Shown piece by piece: positions 1 through 7,106 of a DNA stretch of 16,353 bases. The stretch comes from Actinomycetes bacterium (GTDB lineage: Bacteria > Actinomycetota > Acidimicrobiia > Acidimicrobiales > Palsa-688): contig JAKAXN010000065.1 of the NCBI GenBank assembly GCA_021816565.1, positions 1 through 16,353 on the forward strand, read 5' to 3'. The notes below the pieces were generated by a model. That model was given only the letters and a program-made list of their open reading frames with translations. It did not search any database and was not told where the DNA came from. Position numbers and translations under genes: made by a program. Every line of letters begins with the position of its first letter. The first letter of the stretch is position 1.

Positions 1-1026
1 GGCGACGAGGCGTTCGAGAAGGCCACCGCCCTGCCGGTGCTGGTGGAGACGGCCCGCCTCTGGCGCAGCCTGGGCCAGCACGACATGGAGGGGAACTTCC
101 GCATCGACGGGGTCACCGGCCCCGACGAGTACAGCGCCATCGCCGACAACAACGTCTACACCAACCTCATGGCCCAGCAGAACCTGCACGCCGCGGCGGA
201 GATGGCGGCCCGTCACCCCGACGACGCCGGGGAGCTCGACGTGACGCCGGAGGAGACCGCGTCGTGGCGCGACGCCGCCGACGCCATGGTCATCCCGTAT
301 GACAAAAGGTTGGGCGTGCACCCTCAGAGCGAGGGCTTCACCGACCACGCCAGGTGGGACTTCGAGGCCACCCGGGCCGACCAGTACCCCCTCATGCTGC
401 ACTTCCCGTACTTCGACCTGTACCGCAAGCAGGTGACCAAGCAGGCGGACCTGGTGCTGGCCATGATGCTGCGCAGCGACGCCTTCACCGCGGAGCAGAA
501 GCGGCGGAACTTCGACTACTACGAGGCCATCACCGTCAGGGACTCGTCGCTCTCGGCCGGGACGCAGTCGGTGATGGCCGCCGAGGTGGGGCACCTGGAC
601 CTGGCCCACGACTACCTGGCCGAGGCCGCCCTGATGGACCTGAACGACCTGGAGCACAACACCCGCGACGGGCTGCACATCGCCTCGCTGGCCGGGGCCT
701 GGACCGCCCTGGTCATGGGCTTCGGGGGCATGCGGGCCGGCTCGGGGGTGCTGTGCTTCTCCCCCCGCCTGCCCGACCGGCTGACCCGGGTCCGCTTCAG
801 CCTGCGCTACCGGGGCCGGCGCCTGGGGGTGGACATCGGCTCCGGGCAGGCCTCCTACCGGCTCCTCGGGGGGGACCCGATCACGGTGCGCCACTTCGAT
901 CGCGACGTGCGCCTGGAGGGCCCGGCGGTCACCGTGGGGATACCCCGGGCCGAGGACCTGGCGGCGCCGACCCAGCCGGCGCACCGCCGGCCGGCCCGTC
1001 ACCACCCGGGCGGGAGCGGGGCCTGA
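1..1026 (+). CDS. GH65 disaccharide phosphorylase/hydrolase, C-terminal part (5' end outside window)
   Basis: The frame is open from base 1 and ends at TGA 1024-1026, giving 341 visible codons, about the last 40-45% of a usual GH65 enzyme (roughly 750-800 aa). The (alpha/alpha)6 barrel motif GVTGPDEYS carries the family's catalytic general acid, Glu, at visible residue 43 (bases 127-129). It is followed by DNNVYTNLMAQQNL. The KQADLVLAM and RDSSLSAGTQS segments match the region that binds inorganic phosphate in the phosphorylases. The end (FSPRLPDRLTRVRFSLRYRG and onward) is the small beta-sandwich C-terminal domain. Family members phosphorolyse maltose, trehalose, kojibiose or nigerose to a sugar plus glucose 1-phosphate. 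The substrate cannot be read from this part. The sugar porter downstream fits disaccharide use. The last 25 or so residues are a basic, Pro/Arg-rich tail. Confidence 0.92.
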   Translation, partial: GDEAFEKATALPVLVETARLWRSLGQHDMEGNFRIDGVTGPDEYSAIADNNVYTNLMAQQNLHAAAEMAARHPDDAGELDVTPEETASWRDAADAMVIPYDKRLGVHPQSEGFTDHARWDFEATRADQYPLMLHFPYFDLYRKQVTKQADLVLAMMLRSDAFTAEQKRRNFDYYEAITVRDSSLSAGTQSVMAAEVGHLDLAHDYLAEAALMDLNDLEHNTRDGLHIASLAGAWTALVMGFGGMRAGSGVLCFSPRLPDRLTRVRFSLRYRGRRLGVDIGSGQASYRLLGGDPITVRHFDRDVRLEGPAVTVGIPRAEDLAAPTQPAHRRPARHHPGGSGA

Positions 1027-1067
1027 GCGACCGGTAGCCGGGACGCCGGCGTGGGTAGGACCGGGCC

Positions 1068-1289
1068 ATGGCAGAAGACGTCAAGCGGCCGGAACCCGAC
1101 GTCCAGGCGGACGACAAGGTCGCCGCCTCCCGGGCCACCGGCGGGGTGGCCGACCCGACGAAGGCGGACCAGCACAGCACCACCGGCACCACCCCCAACG
1201 AGACATTCGTGGGCCGGGTCAGCGGGGCGGACCCCGGCTACGAGGGGGAGACCGGGGCGGAGCGCCGGGCCCGGACCTCCGGGGACTAG
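1068..1289 (+). CDS. Small hydrophilic, probably disordered protein (73 aa), unknown function
   Basis: This short ORF runs from ATG 1068 to TAG 1287-1289, 41 nt after the GH65 stop. I do not recognise the family. The product is rich in Asp, Glu, Thr, Gly and Pro, with no membrane helix, signal peptide or cysteine, so it is likely disordered and cytoplasmic. The C-terminal half (NETFVGRVSGADPGYEGETG then AERRAR) looks more constrained than the N-terminal half. There is no good Shine-Dalgarno sequence. A TAGGAC hexamer lies 6 nt before the ATG, which could be the -10 element of a leaderless transcript. The reading frame continues past the TAG without another stop into the sugar porter, so the ORF could also be the N-terminal part of a once longer or readthrough product. 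Confidence 0.55.
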   Translation: MAEDVKRPEPDVQADDKVAASRATGGVADPTKADQHSTTGTTPNETFVGRVSGADPGYEGETGAERRARTSGD

Positions 1290-1298
1290 GGGCGGACC

Positions 1299-2711
1299 AT
1301 TCCCCCGCTCCCCTCCCAGACCGGCGCCCACCGCCGGGCGGTCATCCTGGCGTCGGCGGTCACCGCCCTCGGCGGCCTGCTGTTCGGCTACGACACCGGC
1401 GTGGTCTCCGGGGCCCTGCTGTTCCTGCAGGACAGCTTCGGCAAGCTCGGCTCGTTCGACAAGGAGCTGGTCACCTCGCTGCTGCTGGTCGGGGCGGCCG
1501 TCGGGGCCGTCGGGGCCGGGCGGGCGGCCGACCGGGTGGGGCGGCGGCCCACCATCCTGGTCACCGCCGTGGTGTTCATCGCCGGGGTGCTCGGGGCGGC
1601 CTTCGCCCCGGCGTTCTGGTTCCTCGTCGTCATGCGGTTCGTGATCGGCCTGGCGGTGGGCTCGGCGTCCATGACCGTGCCGCTCTTCATCGGGGAGCTG
1701 GCCCCGCCCCGCTACCGGGGGGCGCTGGTGAGCCTCAACCAGCTGGCCATCACCAGCGGCATCCTGGTCTCCTACCTGATCGACTACGGACTGAGCTCGT
1801 CGCAGGACTGGCGGCTCATGTTCGGGTTGGCGGCCATACCGGCCGGCCTGCTGTTCGTCGGCATGCTGTTCCAGCCCGAGAGCCCCCACTGGCTCATCAC
1901 CTCGGGCCGGGAGGACGACGGCCGCCGGGTACTCGAGCGGTACCGGGAGAGCAGCGACATAGACGAGGAGGTGTCCGACGTCCGCCGGGTGGTGCGCGAG
2001 CAGGAGCGGGCCCCCAGCCTGCTGGATCCGCAGCTGCGCCGGGTGCTGAGCCTGGGGGTGGCGCTGGCCGTGCTCCAGCAGGTGACGGGCATCAACACCG
2101 TCATCTACTACGCCCCGACCCTCCTGCACGGGGCCGGCCTCGGCAACTCGGCGTCGCTCCTGGCCAACGTGGTCAACGGCGGAGTCAACGTGGCCATGAC
2201 CATCGTGGCCATCCGGCTGCTGGACCGGGTGGGCCGCCGGCCGCTGCTGCTGGCCGGCACGGGCGGGATGGCCGTCGGCATGTTCGTCGTGGGCATGACC
2301 TTCGTGATCGGCGGCTCCAAACTGCACGGCGCCGGCGCCCTGGTGGCGGTGGCCGGGCTACTGCTCTACACCGGTTCGTTCGCCGTGGGCCTGGGCCCGG
2401 TCTTCTGGCTCCTGATCGCCGAGATCTACCCGTCACAGATCCGCGGCCCGGCCATGAGCATCGCCACCCTGGCCAACTGGGCGGCCAACTTCGTGGTGAC
2501 GGTGTCGTTCCTGACGCTGCTCAACGCCATCGGCGGCGCCGGGGTGTTCCTGCTCTTCACCGCCCTGTCACTCCTCGGGCTGGCCTACATGGCCAAGCGG
2601 GTGCCCGAGACCAGGGACCTCAGCCTGGCCGAGATCCAGGTGCAGATAGAGGGCAACGACAGCCCGGCGGCCCTGCGGGCCGTGGGAGCCGGCGGTACCG
2701 CCTCCCGCTGA
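1299..2711 (+). CDS. MFS sugar porter (sugar:H+ symporter type), start codon uncertain
   Basis: A twelve-helix major facilitator of the sugar porter family, about 470 aa, acting in the cytoplasmic membrane to import a mono- or disaccharide, probably with protons. Signatures, numbered from base 1299: GGLLFGYDTGVVSGAL in helix 1 (about 24-39), DRVGRRP in loop 2-3 (78-84), PESPHWL (193-199), LQQVTGIN..YYAPT (about 259-274), a second DRVGRRP in loop 8-9, GPVFWLLIAEIYP, and PETRDLSLAEIQ near the C-terminus (about 436). The first canonical start in this frame is GTG 1401, but that would remove most of helix 1, including GGLLFGYDTG. The homologous sequence reaches back to about 1320 with only ATT (1299), ATC (1344) and CTG (1347) as alternatives. 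ATT 1299 has AGGGG 6 nt upstream and is my provisional choice. The TAG at 1287-1289 closes the frame upstream. The family call is near certain; the start is not. Confidence 0.88.
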   Translation: MPPLPSQTGAHRRAVILASAVTALGGLLFGYDTGVVSGALLFLQDSFGKLGSFDKELVTSLLLVGAAVGAVGAGRAADRVGRRPTILVTAVVFIAGVLGAAFAPAFWFLVVMRFVIGLAVGSASMTVPLFIGELAPPRYRGALVSLNQLAITSGILVSYLIDYGLSSSQDWRLMFGLAAIPAGLLFVGMLFQPESPHWLITSGREDDGRRVLERYRESSDIDEEVSDVRRVVREQERAPSLLDPQLRRVLSLGVALAVLQQVTGINTVIYYAPTLLHGAGLGNSASLLANVVNGGVNVAMTIVAIRLLDRVGRRPLLLAGTGGMAVGMFVVGMTFVIGGSKLHGAGALVAVAGLLLYTGSFAVGLGPVFWLLIAEIYPSQIRGPAMSIATLANWAANFVVTVSFLTLLNAIGGAGVFLLFTALSLLGLAYMAKRVPETRDLSLAEIQVQIEGNDSPAALRAVGAGGTASR

Positions 2712-3567
2712 GCGACCCGGTAGCGGCGGCGGCCGGCCCGTCCGCCACCGCCGGGCCGGCGGCCGGAGCGTCGGCGGCGGGTACCGCCCGGGCCGGCCGG
2801 TGCCGGCCCCACGCCGCCGCCCCGGCAAAGACCGCGGCACAGATGGCCCCCGACGCCGCACCGTCGGCCCAGTAGTGGTTGCCGGTGACGATGACGATGA
2901 ACAGGGTGGCCACCGGGTAGCCGGCCGCCAGCCACCGCCAGCGGGACCGCAGCACGTGCACCACAGACCACGCCACCACCAGGGCCCAGGCCACGTGCAC
3001 CGAGGGCATGGCCGACAGCTGGTCCAGCCCGGGCCGGGCGGTGGCCGGGTAGACGGTGGGGCCGACCAAGCGGCCGGTGTCCACCAGTCCCAGGCCCGGC
3101 ACCAGCCGGGGCGGGGCCACCGGGATGAGGGCGACCAGAAGGCACACCGCGGTGACCACGGCCAGGACGTTGCGCACCGCCGGGTAGCGGTCCCGGTGGC
3201 GGGCGAACACCCACACCAGGCACAGCCCGGTGATGGCCACGTGCAGGCCGACGTAGTAGACGTTGAACACCCTCAGCACCCACCGGTCTCCGAGCACCAG
3301 GTGCTGGACCTGGGCCTCGCTCGGGAGGGGCAGGCCGCGCTCCCAGCGGGCCAGGCCGGCGCCGCGGGCCACCGCCCCGCCGATCTGGGCCAGCGACTGG
3401 CTGCCGGCCAGCTGCCACAGCCCGTACAGCACGAACATGACCGCCAGCTCCCGGGTCCAGCCGGCCGCGGCGCGGGCCGGGCGGGCCGCCCTCCGGCCCA
3501 GCGCCCGGGTGGCGGCCGCCGATCCGGTCGCCGCCCAGGCGGCATCCTGCCACGGCAGCCACTGCAC
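2620..3567 (-). CDS. PAP2-family membrane phosphatase (PAP2_3-like), 315 aa
   Basis: Integral membrane lipid phosphatase or phosphotransferase of the PAP2 superfamily. The active site faces the outside, and likely substrates are phosphatidic acid, polyprenyl pyrophosphate or phosphatidylinositol-type lipids. Visible motifs are MPSVH (187-191, equivalent to PSGH) and TGNHYWAD (228-235) with the catalytic His231 and Asp235. This MPSxH...GNHYWxD form is typical of the PAP2_3 subgroup. Several membrane helices precede and separate the motifs (about 40-60, 100-121, 131-150, 192-206, 212-227 and 236-255). Start GTG 3567 was chosen because residues before it are not protein-like. TAGGGT lies 7 nt before it, possibly a leaderless -10. 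The last 60 residues are a low-complexity Ala/Pro/Arg tail, and its final 92 bp run antisense to the end of the sugar porter, so the true C-terminus is less certain than the core. Confidence 0.85.
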   Translation of the reverse strand: MQWLPWQDAAWAATGSAAATRALGRRAARPARAAAGWTRELAVMFVLYGLWQLAGSQSLAQIGGAVARGAGLARWERGLPLPSEAQVQHLVLGDRWVLRVFNVYYVGLHVAITGLCLVWVFARHRDRYPAVRNVLAVVTAVCLLVALIPVAPPRLVPGLGLVDTGRLVGPTVYPATARPGLDQLSAMPSVHVAWALVVAWSVVHVLRSRWRWLAAGYPVATLFIVIVTGNHYWADGAASGAICAAVFAGAAAWGRHRPARAVPAADAPAAGPAVADGPAAAATGSLSGRRYRRLPRPAGPPGCRCPLSAPGSRPG

Positions 3568-3574
3568 GCGCCCG

Positions 3575-3597
3575 ACCCTACCGCCGGCCGCTAGATT
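3575..3597. promoter_or_regulatory. Candidate divergent promoter elements for the PAP2 gene and the antiporter
   Basis: In the 88-bp gap between the PAP2 start and the antiporter leader ORF, TAGGGT on the minus strand (3580-3575) lies 7 nt before the PAP2 GTG. TAGATT on the plus strand (3592-3597) lies about 59 nt before the leader ATG. Both fit the actinobacterial TANNNT -10 pattern, but neither has a clear -35. The two hexamers are only 11 bp apart and point away from each other, so RNA polymerase could hardly occupy both at once. This is inferred from sequence only. Confidence 0.35.
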
Positions 3598-3655
3598 GCC
3601 GGCGAGGAGCGCCGGGAAGTCTGGTCGGCAAGTCACGACCGCGCCAGGAGACCCG

Positions 3656-3691
3656 ATGCCGCCCACCCGAACGTCCGGACACCGACCGTGA
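3656..3691 (+). CDS. 11-codon leader ORF translationally coupled to the antiporter gene
   Basis: ATG 3656 follows a good Shine-Dalgarno sequence (AGGAG at 3646-3650, 5-nt spacer). It opens a short ORF encoding MPPTRTSGHRP that ends at TGA 3689-3691, overlapping the GTG start of the antiporter (3688) as GTGA. The antiporter GTG has no Shine-Dalgarno sequence of its own. A ribosome ending the leader would therefore be placed to re-initiate on the antiporter. The peptide has three basic residues and a His, and no run of one amino acid that would suggest classical attenuation. Whether the peptide sequence matters or only the act of translating it is unknown. Confidence 0.45.
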   Translation: MPPTRTSGHRP

Positions 3692-5157
3692 GCGACGTGG
3701 CGTCGTTCGCCGTGGCGGTGCTGGTCGCCGGGGCCATCGGGCTGGCCGTGCTGGCCGGCAGCCACCTGAGCGAGCGGATCAGGGTGCCCCTGCCGGCCCT
3801 GGTGCTGCTGGCCACGGCGCTGGCGGTCCAACTGGTGCCCCACTTCCACCCGGTGTCGCAGACGACGGTGTCGCGGGTGGTGACGGTGGCCCTGATCACC
3901 GTGCTGTTCTCCGGGGGGATGGGCATAGGCCGTAGCCGGTTCCGTTCGGCCGCCCGTCCCATCCTCGTGGTCGGGGTGGCGGGCACCTTCGCCACCGCCG
4001 CACTGGCCGGCGTCTTCATCCACCTGGCGTTCGGCTTCGCCTGGTACGCGTCGCTGCTGGTCGCCACCGCCGTGGCCCCCACCGACCCGACGGTGGTCTT
4101 CTCCGTGCTGGGCCGACGCCAGGTGGCCGGGCCGAGCGGCACCGTCCTCGAGGGCGAGTCGGGGGCCAACGACCCGGTGGGCATCGCCCTCATGGCCGGG
4201 CTGCTCGGCGCCGGGGGGCTGTCGTGGTCGGGGGCCGGCCACGTTGCCTACACCTTCGCCCTGCAGATGGTCGTGGGCGGCCTGATCGGGGTGGCCGGCG
4301 GGCGGCTGCTCCTCCTGGCCATGCGCCGGCTGCCCCTGCCCGACGAGGGGCTGTACCCGCTGCGCACCCTGGCCGGGGCGTTCCTGCTCTACGGGCTGGC
4401 GGCGCTGGCCCACGGCTCGGGCTTCCTGGCCGTCTTCAGCGCCGGGATCGTGATCGGCGACGAGCGGGCCCCCTACAAGCGGGAGATCGAGCGCTTCCAC
4501 GGAGCCCTGGCCAGCCTGGGGGAGATAGTGGCCTTCGTGGCGCTCGGCCTCACCGTCAATCTGGCGGTCCTGGACCGCAGCTCCACCTGGGTACCCGGCA
4601 TCCTGCTGGGCCTGGCCCTGGCCGCGGTGATCCGCCCCGCCGTGGTGGCCCTGTGCCTGCTGCGGTCCCGGCTGCCGGCCCGGGAGCGGATATTCGTGCA
4701 GCTAGCCGGGCTGAAAGGGGCGGTCCCCATCCTGCTCGGCGGTTACCTGCTCGGCACCCGTCTGGCCGACCCGCCCCGGCTGTACGGGGTGGTGGTCGTG
4801 GTGGTGATCTTCTCCGTGGTGGTCCAGGGAGGACCGGTGGGCCCGCTGACCAGGGCCCTCCGGCTGCCGGTGCACATGGTCGAGCCGGAGCCGTGGTCGG
4901 TGGGGGTGCGCCTGCGCAGCGATCCGGCCAATGTCCACAGCGTGGAGGTGGCACCGGGATCGAGGGCCGAGGGGGTGGCCGTGGCCGAACTCGACGGCCT
5001 GCCCGACGACGCCTGGGTGACGCTGCTGGTGCGCCGGGGCCGGCTCCTGGCGGTGCGGGGGGACACCCGCCTCGAGGCCGGTGACCGCCTGACCGTGCTG
5101 GCCGACGCCGACGACGCCGACACCCTGCGCAGCGCCTTCGGCCGGGCCCGGGACTGA
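3688..5157 (+). CDS. CPA1-type cation (Na+ or K+)/H+ antiporter with C-terminal TrkA-C domain
   Basis: A 489-aa membrane antiporter of the NhaP/KefC-like group, exchanging cytoplasmic Na+ or K+ for external protons, with roles in pH, osmotic and cation balance. The N-terminal 390 or so residues form about 12-13 helices. Diagnostic motifs are APTDPTVVFSVLG (130-142) and EGESGANDPVGIAL (155-168) with the ion-binding Asn161-Asp162 pair. Residues about 405-485 form a TrkA-C (RCK_C) ligand-binding domain (LEAGDRLTVLAD near the end). The combination resembles bacterial K+/H+ antiporters of the CvrA/NhaP2 type, so K+ is the more likely cation, but this is inference. Start GTG 3688 fits the family N-terminus (MSDVASFAVAVL). 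It lacks its own Shine-Dalgarno sequence and overlaps the stop of the leader ORF. The regulatory domain suggests control by a nucleotide or similar small ligand. Confidence 0.92.
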   Translation: MSDVASFAVAVLVAGAIGLAVLAGSHLSERIRVPLPALVLLATALAVQLVPHFHPVSQTTVSRVVTVALITVLFSGGMGIGRSRFRSAARPILVVGVAGTFATAALAGVFIHLAFGFAWYASLLVATAVAPTDPTVVFSVLGRRQVAGPSGTVLEGESGANDPVGIALMAGLLGAGGLSWSGAGHVAYTFALQMVVGGLIGVAGGRLLLLAMRRLPLPDEGLYPLRTLAGAFLLYGLAALAHGSGFLAVFSAGIVIGDERAPYKREIERFHGALASLGEIVAFVALGLTVNLAVLDRSSTWVPGILLGLALAAVIRPAVVALCLLRSRLPARERIFVQLAGLKGAVPILLGGYLLGTRLADPPRLYGVVVVVVIFSVVVQGGPVGPLTRALRLPVHMVEPEPWSVGVRLRSDPANVHSVEVAPGSRAEGVAVAELDGLPDDAWVTLLVRRGRLLAVRGDTRLEAGDRLTVLADADDADTLRSAFGRARD

Positions 5158-5237
5158 CCCGGGTCCGCCCCGGCCGGGGGGTGGGGGGCCCGATGTGGGT
5201 ATTAGCTGACCATGCGATCCCCGAGGAGGCCAGGTCA

Positions 5238-6269
5238 GTGACAGAGCGCAAGGTGGCGGTGATCACCGGGGCGTCGGCCGGCGTGGGGCGGGCGACGGCG
5301 CGGGCCTTCGCCGAGCACGGCTTCGACGTGGCCCTGCTGGCCCGGGGCCGGGCCGGGCTCGACGGGGCGGCCGCCGAGGTGGAAGCCGCCGGCGGGCGGG
5401 CCCTGCCCATCCCCACCGACGTGGCCGACTTCGACCAGGTGGACCAGGCGGCGGCGCGCACCGAGGCGGAGCTCGGCCCCATCGACGTGTGGGTCAACGA
5501 CGCCATGACCACCGTGTTCGCCCCGTCGTGGGACGTGAAGCCCGACGAGTTCCGCCGGGCGGTGGAGGTCACCTTCCTCGGCCAGGTGTGGGGCACCCGG
5601 GCCGCCCTGGCCCGGATGCGGCCGCGAGACCGCGGCAGCATCGTCAACGTGGGGTCGGCCCTGGCCTTCATCGGCATACCCCTCCAGAGCGCCTACTGCG
5701 CCTCCAAGTTCGCCTGCCGGGGGTTCTTCGAGTCCACCCGGGCCGAGCTGCTCCACGAGGGCAGTCACGTCAGGATGTCCATGGTGCACCTGCCGGCGGT
5801 CAACACCCCGCAGTTCAACTGGTGCGAGACCACCCTGGACCGCCATCCCCAGCCGGTCCCGCCCATCTACCAGCCGGAGGTGTGCGCCCGCTACATCCTG
5901 GCCGCCGCCCTCGACGGCCGGCGGGACAAGATCATCGGCTCGTGGAACAAGATCCTGGTGATGGCCGGGCGGCTGTTCCCCGGGCTCGGAAACCAGTACG
6001 CCGCCATCGGCGCCTGGGACACCCAGCTCACCGACCAGAAGGTGGACCCCGACCGCCCGGTCAACCTGTTCTCCCCGGCCGACACCGGCCGCGACAGCGG
6101 GGCTCACGGGATCTTCGACAGCAAGGCCGGCGGCTTCATGGACCCGTCGTTCCTGAAGACCCTGCCGACCACGGCCCGCACCTTCGTCACCGCGGTGGGC
6201 CGCACCGCCCGGGAGAAAGGGGAGACATACCGGGCCATGGCCGCCACCCGCGACGGGGCCGGCGGGTGA
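5238..6269 (+). CDS. Short-chain dehydrogenase/reductase (classical SDR), 343 aa
   Basis: An NAD(P)-dependent oxidoreductase with a Rossmann fold. The cofactor glycine motif is TGASAGVG (10-17), and the catalytic residues are Ser140 (NVGSAL), Tyr153 and Lys157 (AYCASKF). The usual NNAG motif is changed to NDAM (87-90), keeping only the first Asn. The core is about 250 aa and is followed by an extension of roughly 90 residues with no motif I recognise. Start GTG 5238 was chosen because it has a strong AGGAGG (5224-5229) 8 nt upstream and gives the normal short N-terminus before the first strand. An upstream in-frame start at 5181 would add an unlikely leader. The substrate is unknown. The gene stands alone in its direction and converges on the tetR gene with a 20-bp gap. 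The 80-bp region before it holds no convincing promoter beyond a weak TATTAG. Confidence 0.9.
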   Translation: MTERKVAVITGASAGVGRATARAFAEHGFDVALLARGRAGLDGAAAEVEAAGGRALPIPTDVADFDQVDQAAARTEAELGPIDVWVNDAMTTVFAPSWDVKPDEFRRAVEVTFLGQVWGTRAALARMRPRDRGSIVNVGSALAFIGIPLQSAYCASKFACRGFFESTRAELLHEGSHVRMSMVHLPAVNTPQFNWCETTLDRHPQPVPPIYQPEVCARYILAAALDGRRDKIIGSWNKILVMAGRLFPGLGNQYAAIGAWDTQLTDQKVDPDRPVNLFSPADTGRDSGAHGIFDSKAGGFMDPSFLKTLPTTARTFVTAVGRTAREKGETYRAMAATRDGAGG

Positions 6270-6289
6270 GCTGAGGCCGGCGGCGGTCC

Positions 6290-7048
6290 TCAGAGGTCGC
6301 TGAAGGGGTCTGCGGGGTCGGGGTCGGGCGGCGTCAGCACCCCGACCCCCTCCAGGGCCACGTCCACCACCGGCGGGGTGGGAGGGTGCTGCTCCATCCC
6401 GGTGAGCAGGAACTGCAGGCCCTGGGCGAACTGGCGGGGGGTGGTGTAGGCGGCGAGCTGCTGGGCCAGCTCGTCGCCGTCGGGCCCGGGCTCCCAGCCG
6501 GCGCGCGAGGCCTCGAGGGCGGCGAAGCCGATGGTGTAGGTCTGCACCGCCCCGTAGGCCCGGCGGGCGAGCTGCTCGTCGCCGAGGGCGGGGCGCAGAA
6601 CGTCCATCATGGCGTCCATGCGGGCCAGGGCCGCCGGTGACATCACCGGGTGGCCCAGGTAGACGTGCAGCGCGGCCGGCTGGCTGACGAGGAAGTCGCG
6701 GAGCCGCTCGGCCGCCTCCGCGATGTAGCCCCTCCAGTCGGACGGGTCGGTGCGGGGCCGCCACAGGCGGGCCAGCAGGCGGTCGACCACCTCGCCGAGG
6801 ATGTCGTCCTTGTCCCGGACGTGGCGGTACAGCGACATGGGCGCCACCCCCATCTCGGCGGCCAGGCCCCGGATGGTCAGCTGCTCGAACCCGCCCGCCT
6901 TCAGCGAGCGCAGGGCGGTGGCGATGATCTGGTCCCGGGTGATGGTGCCCCACGGTGTCCGCTCGGCCCGGGCCCGGCCTCCCTTCGGGGGGTGCGCCGT
7001 CCCGGGTTCGGGTGCGGTCATGTCAGCTTTCGTACGGTCAGCCGGCAT
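6290..7048 (-). CDS. TetR-family transcriptional repressor with TetR_C-type ligand domain
   Basis: A 252-aa regulator. After a polar N-terminal arm of about 37 residues comes the TetR_N helix-turn-helix (38-90), with ITRDQIIATALRSL, then LTIRGLAAEMGVAPMSLYRH as the DNA-reading part. The remaining 160 residues are a helical ligand-binding and dimerisation domain, similar in layout to the TetR_C group that binds hydrophobic drugs. It ends in a Pro/Asp-rich tail. Start ATG 7048 has no Shine-Dalgarno sequence, but TAGTAT lies exactly 6 nt upstream, so the transcript is probably leaderless. ATG 7021 is a possible internal alternative. The divergent gene at 7156 and the two GTACNNGTAC palindromes between them suggest that it represses itself and that neighbour. 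The SDR facing it tail-to-tail may also belong to its regulon. Confidence 0.9.
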   Translation of the reverse strand: MPADRTKADMTAPEPGTAHPPKGGRARAERTPWGTITRDQIIATALRSLKAGGFEQLTIRGLAAEMGVAPMSLYRHVRDKDDILGEVVDRLLARLWRPRTDPSDWRGYIAEAAERLRDFLVSQPAALHVYLGHPVMSPAALARMDAMMDVLRPALGDEQLARRAYGAVQTYTIGFAALEASRAGWEPGPDGDELAQQLAAYTTPRQFAQGLQFLLTGMEQHPPTPPVVDVALEGVGVLTPPDPDPADPFSDL

Positions 7049-7054
7049 GGGTCC

Positions 7055-7083
7055 ATACTAGGAAACAGAATGCGTACCCGTAC
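7055..7083 (-). promoter_or_regulatory. Candidate leaderless promoter of the tetR gene
   Basis: TAGTAT at 7060-7055 (minus strand) fits a -10 element. Six nucleotides then separate it from ATG 7048, which puts the expected transcription start on the A of the start codon. With a 17-nt spacer the -35 position falls at 7083-7078, inside the first GTACNNGTAC palindrome. Binding there would block the promoter. The -35 hexamer itself is not consensus. Confidence 0.45.
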
Positions 7084-7084
7084 A
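7072..7084 (-). promoter_or_regulatory. Putative TetR operator 1 (TGTACGGGTACGC)
   Basis: On the minus strand this reads TGTACGGGTACGC, containing the palindrome GTAC-NN-GTAC. It matches the second site at 7107-7119 at 11 of 13 positions, differing only in the two central bases, and lies in the opposite orientation. It covers the inferred -35 position of tetR (7083-7078) and of the divergent gene (7073-7078 if TAGCCT 7096-7101 is its -10). Confidence 0.5.
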
Positions 7085-7106
7085 CGAAACGGTGGTAGCC
7101 TGAATG

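Noticed and set aside
2732..2760. Hairpin GCCGGCCCG...CGGGCCGGC (9-bp stem) after the sugar porter as a terminator
   Set aside because: No T-run follows and it lies inside the PAP2 reading frame; such GC stems are common by chance at this base composition.
2620..4500. Long minus-strand open frame of over 600 codons extending upstream of the PAP2 start
   Set aside because: The part beyond 3567 is antisense to the antiporter and has the His/Gly/Gln-rich composition of a shadow frame. Only the part from GTG 3567 has protein-like membrane sequence.
5181..5237. Earlier start for the SDR adding 19 residues
   Set aside because: The AGGAGG at 5224-5229 is correctly spaced for GTG 5238, and the longer N-terminus is not needed for the Rossmann fold.
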